Assembly: GCA_016285885.1 (NCBI GenBank)
Contig: JAEERP010000002.1
Coordinates: 1-64,000, forward strand
Reading direction: 5' to 3'
DNA from: Paludibacteraceae bacterium
Lineage (GTDB): Bacteria > Bacteroidota > Bacteroidia > Bacteroidales > Paludibacteraceae
DNA: 64,000 nt
How positions within the stretch are numbered: position 1 is the stretch's first letter; every line of letters starts with the position of its first letter. Below the pieces are notes generated by a model that did not search any database, had not been told where the DNA came from, and worked only from the letters and a program-made list of their open reading frames with translations. Positions 18,612 to 29,100 of this stretch are shown piece by piece. A program made the position numbers and the translations under genes.

Positions 18612-20165
18612 TTAGAAAGGGACAGTCTCGTTGATTGGAGGCATAGCTCCGAATGGGTTGCCCGCATCCGATGGGGAGGCAGGCTCGTCCGCATTGATCC
18701 TAGATTGCAGGGTGTGCCTAGGCGCATTTTCGAAAGCCTCTTCGGTGTAGGTCTCGAAACCCTCCTCCAGGTTTTGGAATCTCGCCAATTCGTTCCTGAA
18801 TCGTAGACGCACATCACCCGTCGCACCGTTACGATGCTTGGCGATGATGATTTCGGCAATACCTTTTAGGGAGGCGCCGGTCTCGTCTGTTGTGATTTTG
18901 TAATATTCGGGACGGTGTATGAAGAGCACCATGTCGGCATCCTGCTCGATGGCTCCGGACTCACGGAGGTCGGAGAGTTGCGGACGTTTGTCGCCGCCCT
19001 CTTTCTTTTCGACGGAACGGTTCAACTGGGAGAGGGCGATGATCGGTATATCCAATTCCTTGGCCAACTGTTTCAGGGAGCGGGAGATCATACTCACCTC
19101 CTGCTCACGGCTACCGAACTTCATGCCGCTGGCGTTCATCAGCTGAAGGTAGTCTATGATGACGCACTTCACGCCGTGCTCTTTGACGAGGCGGCGGGCC
19201 TTGGTGTTCAACTCCATCACGGATAGACCTGCGGAGTCGTCCAGGTAGATCGGCATCTCCTCCAGTTTCCTGGAACGTTGCATCAGGTTGTTCCAATCCT
19301 CCGAACTCAGCTTTCCGTTTTTGATCTTCTCTCCGGGAATTTCGCAGACGTTCACGAGCAGACGGTTGACCAGCTGCACGTTCGCCATTTCTAGGGAGAA
19401 CACAGCGATCGGGTTGCCCGCTTCCGCCATGTTCCTGGCCATGGAGAGCACGAAGGCGGTCTTACCCATGGCAGGGCGGGCCGCTATGATGACGAGGTCG
19501 GAGCGTTGCCAACCGGAGGTCATCTTGTCCAGTTCGGTGAATCCGCTAGGGATACCGCTCATACCGTCCGTGCGTTTGGAGGCGTCTTCCACACGCTTGA
19601 TTGCCTCTTTGATGACAGGTTGGATCTCCGTGAAGTCACGTTTGGCGCTTCCTGTGGCGATTTCGAACAACATACCTTCCGCACGTTGCACCAGATCGTC
19701 CACGTCCGAGTTCTCGTTGTAGGCGTCCTTCTCAATCTCCGTGGCGAAGGAGATCAACTCCCTCGCGAGCGCTTTTTGAGCGAGGATACGCGCGTGGTAT
19801 TCTATGTGGACGGAGGAGTTGACCTTTGAGGTCAGTTGAGCGATGTAGTATTCGCCGCCCACCTCCTTCAATTTCTTCTCTTTCTTCAGTTGCTCGCATA
19901 CGGTGAGCATATCGATAGGCAGTTGGAGCTGCGCCAAGGTGTTGATCGCCTTGAAAATCGTCTTGTTCGCCTCCTTGTAGAAACAATTCTCCTTCAGCAC
20001 GTCGCACACGACGCTGAAGGCATCCTTTTCGATCATGAGTGCGCCTAGTATGGCCTCCTCCAACTCAATGGCCTGGGGAGGGAGCTTCGCATATTCGGAA
20101 GGCATCCTCATTGTGTTCTCGCCCGGTTTGTTACGTCTCCTTGTATTCTCTGTCGTTTCTGCCAT
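18612..20165 (-). CDS. dnaB: Replicative DNA helicase DnaB
   Basis: The 517-residue protein matches the usual bacterial DnaB layout. An N-terminal helical domain begins near PPQAIELEEAILGALM, a linker follows, and the RecA-like C-terminal domain carries Walker A (ARPAMGKTAF, ~residue 225), Walker B (VKCVIIDYLQLM) and the DnaB motif SQLNRSVEKKEG. It unwinds DNA at the replication fork in the cytosol. The DciA-like gene at 53688-53978, a family known to load DnaB, lies elsewhere in the window. A TACATTTG box on the minus strand at 20185-20192 fits a -7 promoter element directly upstream. Confidence 0.95.
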   Translation of the reverse strand: MAETTENTRRRNKPGENTMRMPSEYAKLPPQAIELEEAILGALMIEKDAFSVVCDVLKENCFYKEANKTIFKAINTLAQLQLPIDMLTVCEQLKKEKKLKEVGGEYYIAQLTSKVNSSVHIEYHARILAQKALARELISFATEIEKDAYNENSDVDDLVQRAEGMLFEIATGSAKRDFTEIQPVIKEAIKRVEDASKRTDGMSGIPSGFTELDKMTSGWQRSDLVIIAARPAMGKTAFVLSMARNMAEAGNPIAVFSLEMANVQLVNRLLVNVCEIPGEKIKNGKLSSEDWNNLMQRSRKLEEMPIYLDDSAGLSVMELNTKARRLVKEHGVKCVIIDYLQLMNASGMKFGSREQEVSMISRSLKQLAKELDIPIIALSQLNRSVEKKEGGDKRPQLSDLRESGAIEQDADMVLFIHRPEYYKITTDETGASLKGIAEIIIAKHRNGATGDVRLRFRNELARFQNLEEGFETYTEEAFENAPRHTLQSRINADEPASPSDAGNPFGAMPPINETVPF

Positions 20166-20250
20166 CTCTGAAAAAATTTACGTGCAAATGTACGATTTTC
20201 GGGGGGTACTACCCTTTGGCCGCATCATTCTTTTTCCCATAGATTTCCAC

Positions 20251-20283
20251 TGCTCATCCACCGATTTTCACCGCTTATCCACC
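20251..20283. repeat. Pair of DnaA-box-like 12-mers upstream of dnaB
   Basis: TGCTCATCCACC (20251-20262) and CGCTTATCCACC (20272-20283) are spaced 21 bp apart, two helical turns, in the gap between dnaB and the acyltransferase. The second contains TTATCCACc, one base from the DnaA box TTATCCACA. Binding is a guess; the repeat itself is seen. Confidence 0.35.
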
Positions 20284-20393
20284 ATGTTCTAACAATTTAT
20301 TAACAATATCCAATTCCAGCTCTCAACTCCTAATTGACCACGTCTGACGAAAGTTTCTTAACTTATTACTTAAAAAATCTTCCCCAAATCCGT

Positions 20394-20401
20394 TATCTTT
20401 G
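20394..20401 (+). promoter_or_regulatory. -7 box of the acyltransferase promoter
   Basis: TATCTTTG matches the TAnnTTTG -7 element and lies 27 bases before the ATG at 20429. No good TTG element is visible at the expected distance. Confidence 0.4.
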
Positions 20402-20428
20402 TGAACAATAAAAACAAGAGCGCCAAGG

Positions 20429-21430
20429 ATGGAATTACGCAAGCATTTAATTGTTAATGATATAGAAATGGAGAACAGTTTTGATTTCCTCCGCTTCTTT
20501 TTGGCGCTAATGGTCTTTTTTGCCCATTACGATATTCTGAGGGGCGTCTCCTTTGTGAATTCGCCGATAACCTCCCCTATGGCGGTCAGTGGTTTCTTCA
20601 CCATCAGTGGTTTGCTGATCTATCGTAGCTACTGTCGCTCCAATTCGTTGAAGAACTATTTTTTGAAAAGGGTGAAGCGAATATTCCCCGCTTACGTGTT
20701 GGTAGTGTTACTTGTCGTGCCCCTTTTTGCTTGTTTTTCCACTTTGCCGCCGCAGGAGTACTTCACGTCACCCGAGTTGTTTCGGTACCTAGTGGCAAAT
20801 CTCTCCACGATGAATTTCCTGCACCCCTCCTTGCCGGGCGTTTTGTCAGGTGAGGCGGTGAATCCTTCCCTGTGGACCATTAAGGTGGAGCTTTTCCTCT
20901 ATCTCATGATACCGTTGGTCGCCTGTCTCTATGCGAAGCGTTCCAGGGTGTGGTCGGTTGTGGTGGTCGTGTTGACCTCTCTCCTCGCCACCTGGCTGAA
21001 GCGGACAGCCGATGAGACCGGCGTACCCACCTACGATTTGGTAGGGAAGTGGGTGTCGCTTGTCGCCTATTTCATGGCAGGCGCTGCGGCATACCTCTTT
21101 CGGGAAGAGTTGAAGCGCTACAAATATTACCTGATACTTCCCGCCTTGGTTGTTCTTGCGCTGGAGACCAGGGATGCGGAGTTCTTCCGACCCTTTGCGA
21201 TGGGGGTTGCCATCTATTTCTTCGCCTTCACGACTCCCTTTCTGAATAAGTTCGGGAAGATCGGTGATCTCTCTTATGGCATCTATATCTTCCATGGACC
21301 GATTGTGAACCTCACCATCTGTTTGGGGTGGGAGGATGGACTGCGTACATTCTTCATCACCTTGGCCCTTGTTTTGTTGGTTGCCTTCTTCTCTTGGCAT
21401 CTGTTGGAAAAGAGAGTCCTGTCTCGTTAA
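20429..21430 (+). CDS. Acyltransferase 3 family membrane protein (OafA/YrhL-like)
   Basis: The 333-residue protein has about ten hydrophobic segments and the N-terminal 'LRFFLALMVFFAHY' signature, whose His is the proposed catalytic residue of acyltransferase 3 proteins. It ends with 'LSYGIYIFHGPIV', also typical. Members acetylate or otherwise acylate sugars of surface polysaccharides, O-antigen or other extracytoplasmic glycans from the inner membrane. The substrate is not evident. The sugar transferase gene at 24547-25968 could belong to the same surface-glycan physiology, but nrdJ separates the two. The first ATG (20429) lies close behind a -7 box; a second in-frame ATG at 20468 is possible. 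Confidence 0.85.
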   Translation: MELRKHLIVNDIEMENSFDFLRFFLALMVFFAHYDILRGVSFVNSPITSPMAVSGFFTISGLLIYRSYCRSNSLKNYFLKRVKRIFPAYVLVVLLVVPLFACFSTLPPQEYFTSPELFRYLVANLSTMNFLHPSLPGVLSGEAVNPSLWTIKVELFLYLMIPLVACLYAKRSRVWSVVVVVLTSLLATWLKRTADETGVPTYDLVGKWVSLVAYFMAGAAAYLFREELKRYKYYLILPALVVLALETRDAEFFRPFAMGVAIYFFAFTTPFLNKFGKIGDLSYGIYIFHGPIVNLTICLGWEDGLRTFFITLALVLLVAFFSWHLLEKRVLSR

Positions 21431-21680
21431 TGAATCTTCCCCCCCCTCAAGGAAATGGTGGACATGCGTTCCCTCTTCTCTGAATCAGAGAATCGATGTT
21501 GGAAATGAATCACTTATTGTTGTCCTGAAAAGAAAATTTGTCTCTCCCTTTTTGCGTGTGAAGTTTTCCGAAACGGACAACTTTTTGAATTGTTGAAAAC
21601 TTTATTTTTCTGATAATCAATATTGTAATTGTGAAAAACGGGAAACTTTGCGGGAGTGTTGATAACTATCTTTGTTACTT

Positions 21681-21712
21681 TTTTGTGAATTCCACAAAGA
21701 GCATTAATATTG
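21681..21712 (+). promoter_or_regulatory. Candidate nrdJ promoter in a 369-base gap
   Basis: TTTTG at 21681-21685 and TAATATTG at 21705-21712 are 19 bp apart. A second -7-like box, TATCTTTG, occurs at 21667-21674 with a TTTG only 16 bp upstream. The rest of the gap 21431-21799 is AT-rich. I looked for a cobalamin riboswitch because the gene encodes a B12 enzyme and found no recognisable B12-box; no other feature is visible. Confidence 0.45.
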
Positions 21713-21799
21713 CACAAAGATTGTTGGCTGTTTGAATTTGATGATTGAAATTGGAAGCGAAAGAAAAAATCATAACAACAATAGATATTAGTTTATGAA

Positions 21800-24340
21800 A
21801 TGGAGTTTGTAGTTTATTCATACGAAGAGGCTTATCAATCGTCTTTAGAGTATTTCGGAGGCGATGAATCTGCTGCGCGTGCGTGGATAGACAAGTATGC
21901 GTTGCGGGACTCCAAGGGAAATATCTGTGAAAAGAATCCTGATGACATGCATCATCGTTTGGCGGATGAGGTGGCTCGGATAGAGTCTAACTACCCGAAT
22001 CCGATGACGGCTCAGGAGTTGTATGATTTGCTCCGCCAATTCAAGTACATTGTGCTTCAAGGCAGTTCAATGTCTGGTATCGGCAACAATAACCGGTTGT
22101 CCTCTCTCTCCAATTGTTTTGTGCTGGGTGCGAAAAGGAGTGTGGATTCCTATGGCGTGCTCATGAAGATGGAGGAGGAGTTGGTCCAATTGATGAAACG
22201 AGGGGGAGGTGTGGGTTATGATATATCATCCATTCGTCCTCAAGAGTCGGTTGGATCGCATGGCGTACCGAATGGTGTGGTGCCTTTCATGGAGCGTTGT
22301 TCCTATTCTGCGCAGGAGGTGATGCGCGATGCGCATCGTAGTTCCTTGTCGCTCAGTCTAGACGTCAAGCATCCTGATGTGGCCTCCTTTATCGCCGCCA
22401 AGTTGGAGGAGGGGAAAACTCCCAATGCCAATCTCACCGTGAAGGTGGACGATTCCTTCATGCGTGCGGTCATTGAAGGAGATTCCTATATCCAGCAGTT
22501 CCCTGTCGATTCGGATAATCCGATGATCAGGAAGGAGGTTGCCGCCAAGGAGTTGTGGAACAAGATTATCCATGGTGCATGGAGGTCTGCGGAGCCGAGC
22601 ATTCTTTTCTGGGATACGGTTGTCCGTGAATCAGTGTCGGATTGTTATGCCGCCAATGGTTACCAGACCCTCTCGACGACCCCATGTGGTGACATTCCGC
22701 TGAGCTCGTACGATGGTTGCAGGATGTTGGCGATCAATCTTTACTCCTATGTGAAGAACCCATTCCAGCGGGATGCCCAGTTCGATTATGACCTTTTCAG
22801 GGAGCATGTCCGCAAGGTGCAACGTGTTGTGGATGACATCGTTGACTTGGAGATAGAGAAGATAGAAGCGATACTTGCCGATGTGGAAGCAACGCCAGGA
22901 GAGGAGGATGACAAGCGGGTGGAGATGAGCCTTTGGCGGAAGATCAAGCGGGCGGTCGCTTCGGGAAGGCGTACGGGTGTAGGTGTTACAGCGGAGGGAG
23001 ATATGTTAGCCGCCATGGGACTTACGTATGGCACCCCAGAGGCCACCTATTTTTCGGAACAAGTTCATAAGACGCTTGCCGTTGAGGCATACCGCTCATC
23101 CGTCACGATGGCGAAGGAGCGTGGAGCGTTTGAGATATACAATGCGGAGCTAGAGGCGAATAATCCGTTCATCAACAGATTGAAGGATACGGACGCATCT
23201 CTCTATGCGGATATGGTGAAGTATGGCAGGCGTAACATCGCGTGTCTGACCATTGCGCCTATGGGGACCACCAATTTGATGACGCAGACTTCGTCGGGTA
23301 TGGAGCCCGTTTTCGTTCCGGTCTACAAACGGAGGCGGAAAGTGGATTCGAGCAGCCATGACGCACATGTCGATTATGTGGATGAGATGGGGGATGCCTA
23401 CGAGGAGATCACCGTGTTCCATCCTAAGTTCATGGTGTGGATGTCGGTGAATGGCTATGATCCGAAGCGGCGTTACACGCAGGCGGAGATCGACAGCATG
23501 GTGGCGGAGTCACCCTACAACAAGGCCTCTTTGCAAGAGGTGGATTGGATGGACAAGGTGCGCATGCAGGGACGTATCCAACGTTGGGTGGATCATGCGG
23601 TTAGCGTGACGATTAATGTGCCAGAGACGGCGAGCGAGCCTCTTTTCGGCACAATCTACGAGGAGGCGTGGCGCTCCGGATGTAAGGGTGTGACGGTTTA
23701 TCGTGAGGGGTCCCGCATGGGAGCCGCCTCTTCCAAGAAGAGGGATTTGGATTTGCAAGGAGGAGCACAAAACGCTTTCCTGAAGGCGGGTGAGGCCCGT
23801 CCGAGGGAGTTGGAGGCGGATGTGGTGCGTTTCCAGAATAACAAAGAGAAATGGATCGCCTTTGTTGGCTTGATAGAGGGACGTCCGTACGAAATATTCA
23901 CCGGTCTGGCGGATGATGAGGATGGATTGTTGATCCCTAAGACGGTCAATTCAGGGAAGATTATACGAAACGTAGACGAAGACACGGACATGAGCCGTTA
24001 CGATTTTCAATACTCCAACAGGAGAGGGTATAAGACGACGATCGAGGGGCTCTCATATAAGTTCAACCCAGAGTATTGGAACTATGCGAAGTTGATATCG
24101 GGTGTCTTGCGCTATGGAATGCCTATCGACCAAGTTATTAAGTTGGTGGGGGGATTGCAGTTGAACAGTGAGACCATCAACAACTGGAAGAATGGGGTGG
24201 AACGTGCGTTGAAGAAGTACATTCCGAACGGTATGGAGGCGAAGGCTTTGGTCTGCGACAAGTGCGGGCAGAAGGCCATCCGATACCAAGAGGGGTGTCT
24301 GATTTGCACGAACTGCGGCTACTCGAAATGTGGTGGCTGA
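21800..24340 (+). CDS. nrdJ: Adenosylcobalamin-dependent (class II) ribonucleotide reductase
   Basis: The 846-residue enzyme reduces ribonucleotides to deoxyribonucleotides with a B12-derived radical. It shows the family blocks SLSNCFVLG (first redox Cys), LMKRGGGVGYDIS, PCGDIPLSSYDGC (thiyl Cys and second redox Cys region), GRRTGVGVTAEGDMLA, TLAVEAYRSSVTMAKERGAFEI and APMGTTNLMTQTSSG. A C-terminal domain ends in a zinc ribbon (CDKCGQKA...CLICTNCG). From memory, close Bacteroidota homologues read NPCGE at the active site; here it is TPCGD, so a conserved Asn and Glu are both changed. The residues otherwise look intact. A B12 supply is required; no B12 genes are in the window. A terminator follows at 24411-24442. 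Confidence 0.92.
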   Translation: MEFVVYSYEEAYQSSLEYFGGDESAARAWIDKYALRDSKGNICEKNPDDMHHRLADEVARIESNYPNPMTAQELYDLLRQFKYIVLQGSSMSGIGNNNRLSSLSNCFVLGAKRSVDSYGVLMKMEEELVQLMKRGGGVGYDISSIRPQESVGSHGVPNGVVPFMERCSYSAQEVMRDAHRSSLSLSLDVKHPDVASFIAAKLEEGKTPNANLTVKVDDSFMRAVIEGDSYIQQFPVDSDNPMIRKEVAAKELWNKIIHGAWRSAEPSILFWDTVVRESVSDCYAANGYQTLSTTPCGDIPLSSYDGCRMLAINLYSYVKNPFQRDAQFDYDLFREHVRKVQRVVDDIVDLEIEKIEAILADVEATPGEEDDKRVEMSLWRKIKRAVASGRRTGVGVTAEGDMLAAMGLTYGTPEATYFSEQVHKTLAVEAYRSSVTMAKERGAFEIYNAELEANNPFINRLKDTDASLYADMVKYGRRNIACLTIAPMGTTNLMTQTSSGMEPVFVPVYKRRRKVDSSSHDAHVDYVDEMGDAYEEITVFHPKFMVWMSVNGYDPKRRYTQAEIDSMVAESPYNKASLQEVDWMDKVRMQGRIQRWVDHAVSVTINVPETASEPLFGTIYEEAWRSGCKGVTVYREGSRMGAASSKKRDLDLQGGAQNAFLKAGEARPRELEADVVRFQNNKEKWIAFVGLIEGRPYEIFTGLADDEDGLLIPKTVNSGKIIRNVDEDTDMSRYDFQYSNRRGYKTTIEGLSYKFNPEYWNYAKLISGVLRYGMPIDQVIKLVGGLQLNSETINNWKNGVERALKKYIPNGMEAKALVCDKCGQKAIRYQEGCLICTNCGYSKCGG

Positions 24341-24410
24341 TAAAGACAGAATGCGTTTTTTTATAAAATACTTTGTTTCATAATTAATATGTTTTTTTGA
24401 TTTGCAGTGG

Positions 24411-24442
24411 AAGGCCTCCGGAGTGATCCGCGGGCCTTTTTT
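24411..24442 (+). terminator. Rho-independent terminator of nrdJ
   Basis: AAGGCCTCCGG pairs imperfectly with CCGCGGGCCTT and is followed by six T, about 70 bases past the nrdJ stop codon. Confidence 0.75.
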
Positions 24443-24479
24443 GTTGCGTGTAGTTTGCAATGCGTAGGGTTAGCCGTAT

Positions 24480-24526
24480 AAAAAACATAATGCATAATTG
24501 GTTATGAGCCCCAATTATGCATTATG
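24480..24526 (-). terminator. Long-stem terminator of the sugar transferase gene
   Basis: A perfect 16-bp inverted repeat (24486-24501 with 24511-24526) encloses a 9-base loop. Six A at 24480-24485 become a T-run on the minus strand, so this should end the gene at 24547-25968. The stem is unusually long and AT-rich for a terminator and could be a mobile palindromic element reused as one. Confidence 0.7.
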
Positions 24527-24546
24527 TGTTCTTGTTTATCAGTCGT

Positions 24547-25968
24547 TTAATACGCTTTTTCTTCTCCCTTGATCATGTTGGCCACTGTCTTGAAGATAAT
24601 CTTTAGATCCAGCCAGAAAGTCCAGTTCTCGATGTACCACACATCCTGTTTGATACGGCCTTCCATTTCGGAGAGGTCTTTGGTCTCGCCCCTGAAGCCG
24701 GTCACCTGGGCCCAGCCCGTAATGCCTGGTTTGGCGAAGTGTCTTACCATGTACTTGTCTATCAGGTGAGAATATATTTCCGTGTGTTTGAGCATGTGAG
24801 GGCGTGGTCCGACGATGGACATGTCGCCGATCAGCACGTTGAGGAACTGAGGCGTCTCGTCCAAGTTCGTTTTCCTCATGAATGCGCCGATTTTTGTGAC
24901 GCGCGCATCCCCCTTGGTGGCTTGTTTCTCGTCCGCATCCTTGTTGACCGTCATGGTTCTGAACTTGATGCAGGTGAACTCCTTGCCCTCCTTACCCGTT
25001 CTTTTCTGCAAGAAGAAGATAGGGCCCTTCGACGTCGTTTTGATGATGGTGCCTAAGACGATGAACAATATCGGGAAGACAAAGACGGTGAATATAAGGG
25101 AGACGATGATGTCGAACGTCCGTTTCAGGATTCTGTTCAATCCCGCCTTCAAAGGTTCTTCCCTGAGGGAGATGATAGGAATTGAATCCGCTAGAGTGGT
25201 GAGGGACACCGACTTGCGGATGAATCGCATGAAATCAGGCACGATGTAGAAGCGGATCAGGTTGTTCTCCGCGAATCTGAGGATCGGCAGCGCCTTACGG
25301 TCATCTCCGGCCGGCAGTGCGCATATGATTTCGTCCGCGCCATACTCTTCGGCGAACTTCTCCACGTCCGCCAGCGATCCCTTCACAAGGTTAGGGTCCA
25401 CTTTATAATCCTCCTTCGCTCGGTCGTCGAAGAACCCGATGAAGCGGTAACCATATTCCAGGTTGGTCACGGTGGCGTTGTACACCTTTTGGGCGACGCT
25501 TCCCGCACCGAGGATGATCAGTTGGCGGTGGTTACCTCCGTGCACACGATAGCTCTTCAGTATTGTTCGGGAGATGATGCGCCAACAGGATATGCTGATA
25601 AAGACCGCCACGACATAGAGTATCCAGTACCAGTTCGTGAAGATGAATTTGCTGTTGAGGATGCTGGAGACCGCGAAAAGGATGCCGGCGAAGATGATGG
25701 TCGTACGGAACACCAAGGCGACGATATTCTCCGAGTATACGATTCGTCTATCCAATATGATACCTGTACTGAAAAGGCTGATGGCGTAGGACATGTTCAC
25801 CAGGACGATTCGGTATTTCAAATCATCATAGTTGAGAAGTCCGAAGTAATGGGAACGAAATAGGTATACGACAGCGAAGAAGACGAGGTTGAGTAAAAAG
25901 AAATCGCCTACCCCTACAAGGAACTTAATGGTGCTTGCGTGCTGTTGTTGTAGCTTTTTGTTCTTCAT
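24547..25968 (-). CDS. Polyprenyl-phosphate sugar phosphotransferase (WcaJ/UndPP-glucose transferase type)
   Basis: The 473-residue protein has an N-terminal block of four to five membrane helices, a Rossmann-like middle region (HRQLIILGAGSVAQKVYNA) and a C-terminal bacterial sugar-transferase domain with 'KRTFDIIVSLIFTVFVFPIL', 'KFRTM', 'LDETPQFLNVLIGDMSIVGP' and 'KPGITGWAQV'. Such enzymes start capsule or exopolysaccharide repeat units by moving a sugar phosphate, usually glucose-1-P, onto undecaprenyl phosphate at the inner membrane. No glycosyltransferase cluster adjoins it, so it is an orphan initiating enzyme here. The sugar specificity is not determined by sequence alone. Confidence 0.88.
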   Translation of the reverse strand: MKNKKLQQQHASTIKFLVGVGDFFLLNLVFFAVVYLFRSHYFGLLNYDDLKYRIVLVNMSYAISLFSTGIILDRRIVYSENIVALVFRTTIIFAGILFAVSSILNSKFIFTNWYWILYVVAVFISISCWRIISRTILKSYRVHGGNHRQLIILGAGSVAQKVYNATVTNLEYGYRFIGFFDDRAKEDYKVDPNLVKGSLADVEKFAEEYGADEIICALPAGDDRKALPILRFAENNLIRFYIVPDFMRFIRKSVSLTTLADSIPIISLREEPLKAGLNRILKRTFDIIVSLIFTVFVFPILFIVLGTIIKTTSKGPIFFLQKRTGKEGKEFTCIKFRTMTVNKDADEKQATKGDARVTKIGAFMRKTNLDETPQFLNVLIGDMSIVGPRPHMLKHTEIYSHLIDKYMVRHFAKPGITGWAQVTGFRGETKDLSEMEGRIKQDVWYIENWTFWLDLKIIFKTVANMIKGEEKAY

Positions 25969-26118
25969 TTTTCTTCACGTCTTGTGAAACTGATGAATTT
26001 TTGGAACTAATCCATTCGCGAAAGTACAACAAAAGTTTAAAAACTTTATCATTAAAAAGTGATTGTAGACTCTTTTTTTTTCTATTTTTGTGCTTTGATA
26101 TACAAAATGTTTTTTTTT

Positions 26119-29100
26119 ATGGGATTCGGTGATCTGTTATCTAAGATTTTTGGCAACAAGGCACAGCGTGATATGCGGGAGATTCAGCCTTATGTGACCA
26201 AAATAAATGAGGTGTATGCCTCGTTGGTGAATTTGACAAATGATGAGTTACGTGCGCGTACACAATCAATTCGTGAGAAAATCAGACAATATGTGGCTGA
26301 GGAAGTGGCCAAAGTGGCTGAGCTTCGGGGGAAGGTGGAGACTCAAGATCTAGAAGAGAGGGAGGCCACCTATGAAAAAATAGATGAGCTGGACAAACAG
26401 ATTATAGAAAAATACAAGCAAGTATTGGACGATGTGCTTCCTGAGGTTTTCGCCATTGTGAAGGACACAGCCCGTCGTTTTTCCGAGAGTGAGAGTGTTG
26501 TCGTGACGGCGACCGACATGGATCGTGACTTGGCCGCCACGAAGGACTTCGTTGAGATTGATGGCGACAAGGCGATTTATCACAATCATTGGATTGCGGG
26601 TGGAAACGATGTGACATGGAACATGGTCCATTATGATGTGCAGTTGTTTGGTGGTGTCGTATTGCATAAAGGAAAGATCGCCGAGATGGCTACGGGTGAG
26701 GGAAAAACCTTGGTGGCCACTTTGCCAGTCTTCCTGAACGCCTTGACTGGCTGTGGCGTGCATGTCATCACGGTGAATGACTACCTCTCCAAACGTGACT
26801 CCGAGTGGATGGGACCTTTGTATCAATTCCACGGACTGACAGTGGATTGTATCGACAAGCACCGTCCGAACTCTCCAGAGCGTCGCCAGGCTTATGCGGC
26901 GGATATCACTTTCGGTACGAATAACGAGTTCGGTTTCGACTACCTTCGTGACAACATGGCGAACCACCCATCTGAATTGGTGCAGCGCCAGCATAACTAT
27001 GCGATCGTCGATGAGGTCGATTCCGTCTTGATTGATGATGCCCGTACACCATTGATCATCTCTGGTCCTGTGCCTAAGGGTGAAGACCAGCAGTTCGAGC
27101 AGCTCTGCCCTCGTGTGGAGCAACTCGTCGCTAAGCAGAAGGCATTGGCGACGAACTACCTGACGGAGGCGAAACGTTTGCTGAAGTCAGAAGATAAGGC
27201 AGATCAAGAGGAAGGTGCTTTGGCGCTCTTCCGTTCTTATAAGGCGTTGCCTAAGAACCAACCTCTCATTAAGTTCTTGAGTGAGCAGGGTAATAAGACC
27301 ATTCTGTTGAAGACGGAAGAGTTCTACATCGCTGAGCAGAACAAGAACATGCACATCGCTACGGATCCACTCTATTTCGTCATTGACGAGAAGAACCGTA
27401 CCATCGACTTGACAGACAAGGGTGTTGACGCTCTGACGGGCGCTTCCGAGGACCCTCAGTTCTTCGTGTTGCCGGACGTGGGCTCCGAATTGGCGGAGGT
27501 GGAGAACCTTGGTCTCTCCCCTGAGGATCTTCAGGCACGCAAGGATGAGATCCTGAGCAACTACTCCATTAAGACGGAGCGTGTGCATACGGTGAACCAA
27601 TTGCTGAAAGCTTATACGCTCTTCGACAAAGATCAGGAGTATGTCGTGATTGACGGACAGGTGAAGATTGTCGATGAGCAAACGGGACGTATCATGGAGG
27701 GCCGTCGTTATTCAGACGGATTGCACCAAGCCATCGAGGCGAAAGAGAAGGTGAAGGTGGAGGCGGCTACGCAAACCTTCGCCACCATCACGTTGCAGAA
27801 CTATTTCAGAATGTACAACAAGCTGGCGGGTATGACCGGTACGGCGGAAACGGAGGCTGGAGAGTTCTGGAACATCTATAAATTGGATGTGGTAGTGATC
27901 CCTACGAATCGTCCGATCGCGAGAATCGATATGGAGGACCGTGTCTATCGTACGAAGAGGGAGAAATATAACGCGGTCATCGAAGAGATCGTCCGTCTTG
28001 TCGAGTCGGGTCGACCGGTATTGGTGGGTACGACTTCCGTCGAGATTTCCGAGCTCTTGAGCAAGATGTTGACCATGCGTAAGATCGAACATAATGTGTT
28101 GAACGCTAAGTTGCACCAGAAAGAGGCCGAGATTGTCGCCAAGGCTGGTCAGCGTAGTATCGTGACCATCGCCACGAACATGGCGGGTCGTGGTACCGAT
28201 ATCAAGCTTTCTGACGAAGTGAAGGCTGCGGGTGGTTTGGCCATCATCGGTACGGAGCGTCATGAGTCTCGTCGTGTGGACCGCCAGTTGCGTGGTCGTT
28301 CCGGACGTCAAGGAGACCCGGGATCATCCGTGTTCTATGTCTCTCTTGAAGACAACTTGATGCGTCTGTTCGGTTCCGAGCGAATCTCCGGCATTATGGA
28401 CAAGCTAGGCTTCAAGGAGGGTGAGATGATCGAGCACAATATGATCTCTAAATCCATCGAAAGAGCCCAGAAGAAGGTGGAGGAGAACCACTTCGGTGTT
28501 CGTAAGCGTTTGCTGGAGTATGATGATGTGATGAACAAGCAAAGAGAGGTGGTATACCGCAGACGTCGCCAGACTCTGTTGGGAGAGCGTTTGGGTGTTA
28601 ACACCATGAATATGATTTATGGTGCGGCGTTGGCGATCGTGAACAGGTCGAAGCCGAATTACAACTATGAATACTTCATGGATGAGTCGTTACGAATCTT
28701 TGCAGTTTCCGTTCCAATTTCGGAGGGCGAATTCAGAAACATGAAGACGGAAGAGGTTGCCGAGGCGCTATTCAACGCGGCTTTGGATTCTTTCAAGCGT
28801 AAGATGGATACCATCGCCAACATCGCTAACCCAGTCATCAAACGTGTGTATGAGGAGCAAGGCGAGCATTACCAAAACATTCTCATCCCTATTACGGATG
28901 GCAAGTTGATGTATAATATTCCTGTCAACCTGAAGGAGGCATATGAGAGTGACGGTAAGGCGATCATCAAATCGTTCGAGCGCGGCGTCATGTTGCATAA
29001 CATAGATGAGTATTGGAAGCGTCATCTCCGTGAGATGGACGAGTTGCGCAATTCTGTGCAGAACGCAAGCTACGAGCAGAAGGATCCGCTTTTGATCTAT

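Noticed and set aside
21431-21799. Possible cobalamin riboswitch ahead of nrdJ
   Set aside because: No B12-box-like conserved core was found by eye; a covariance-model scan (Rfam cobalamin) with a significant hit would reverse this.
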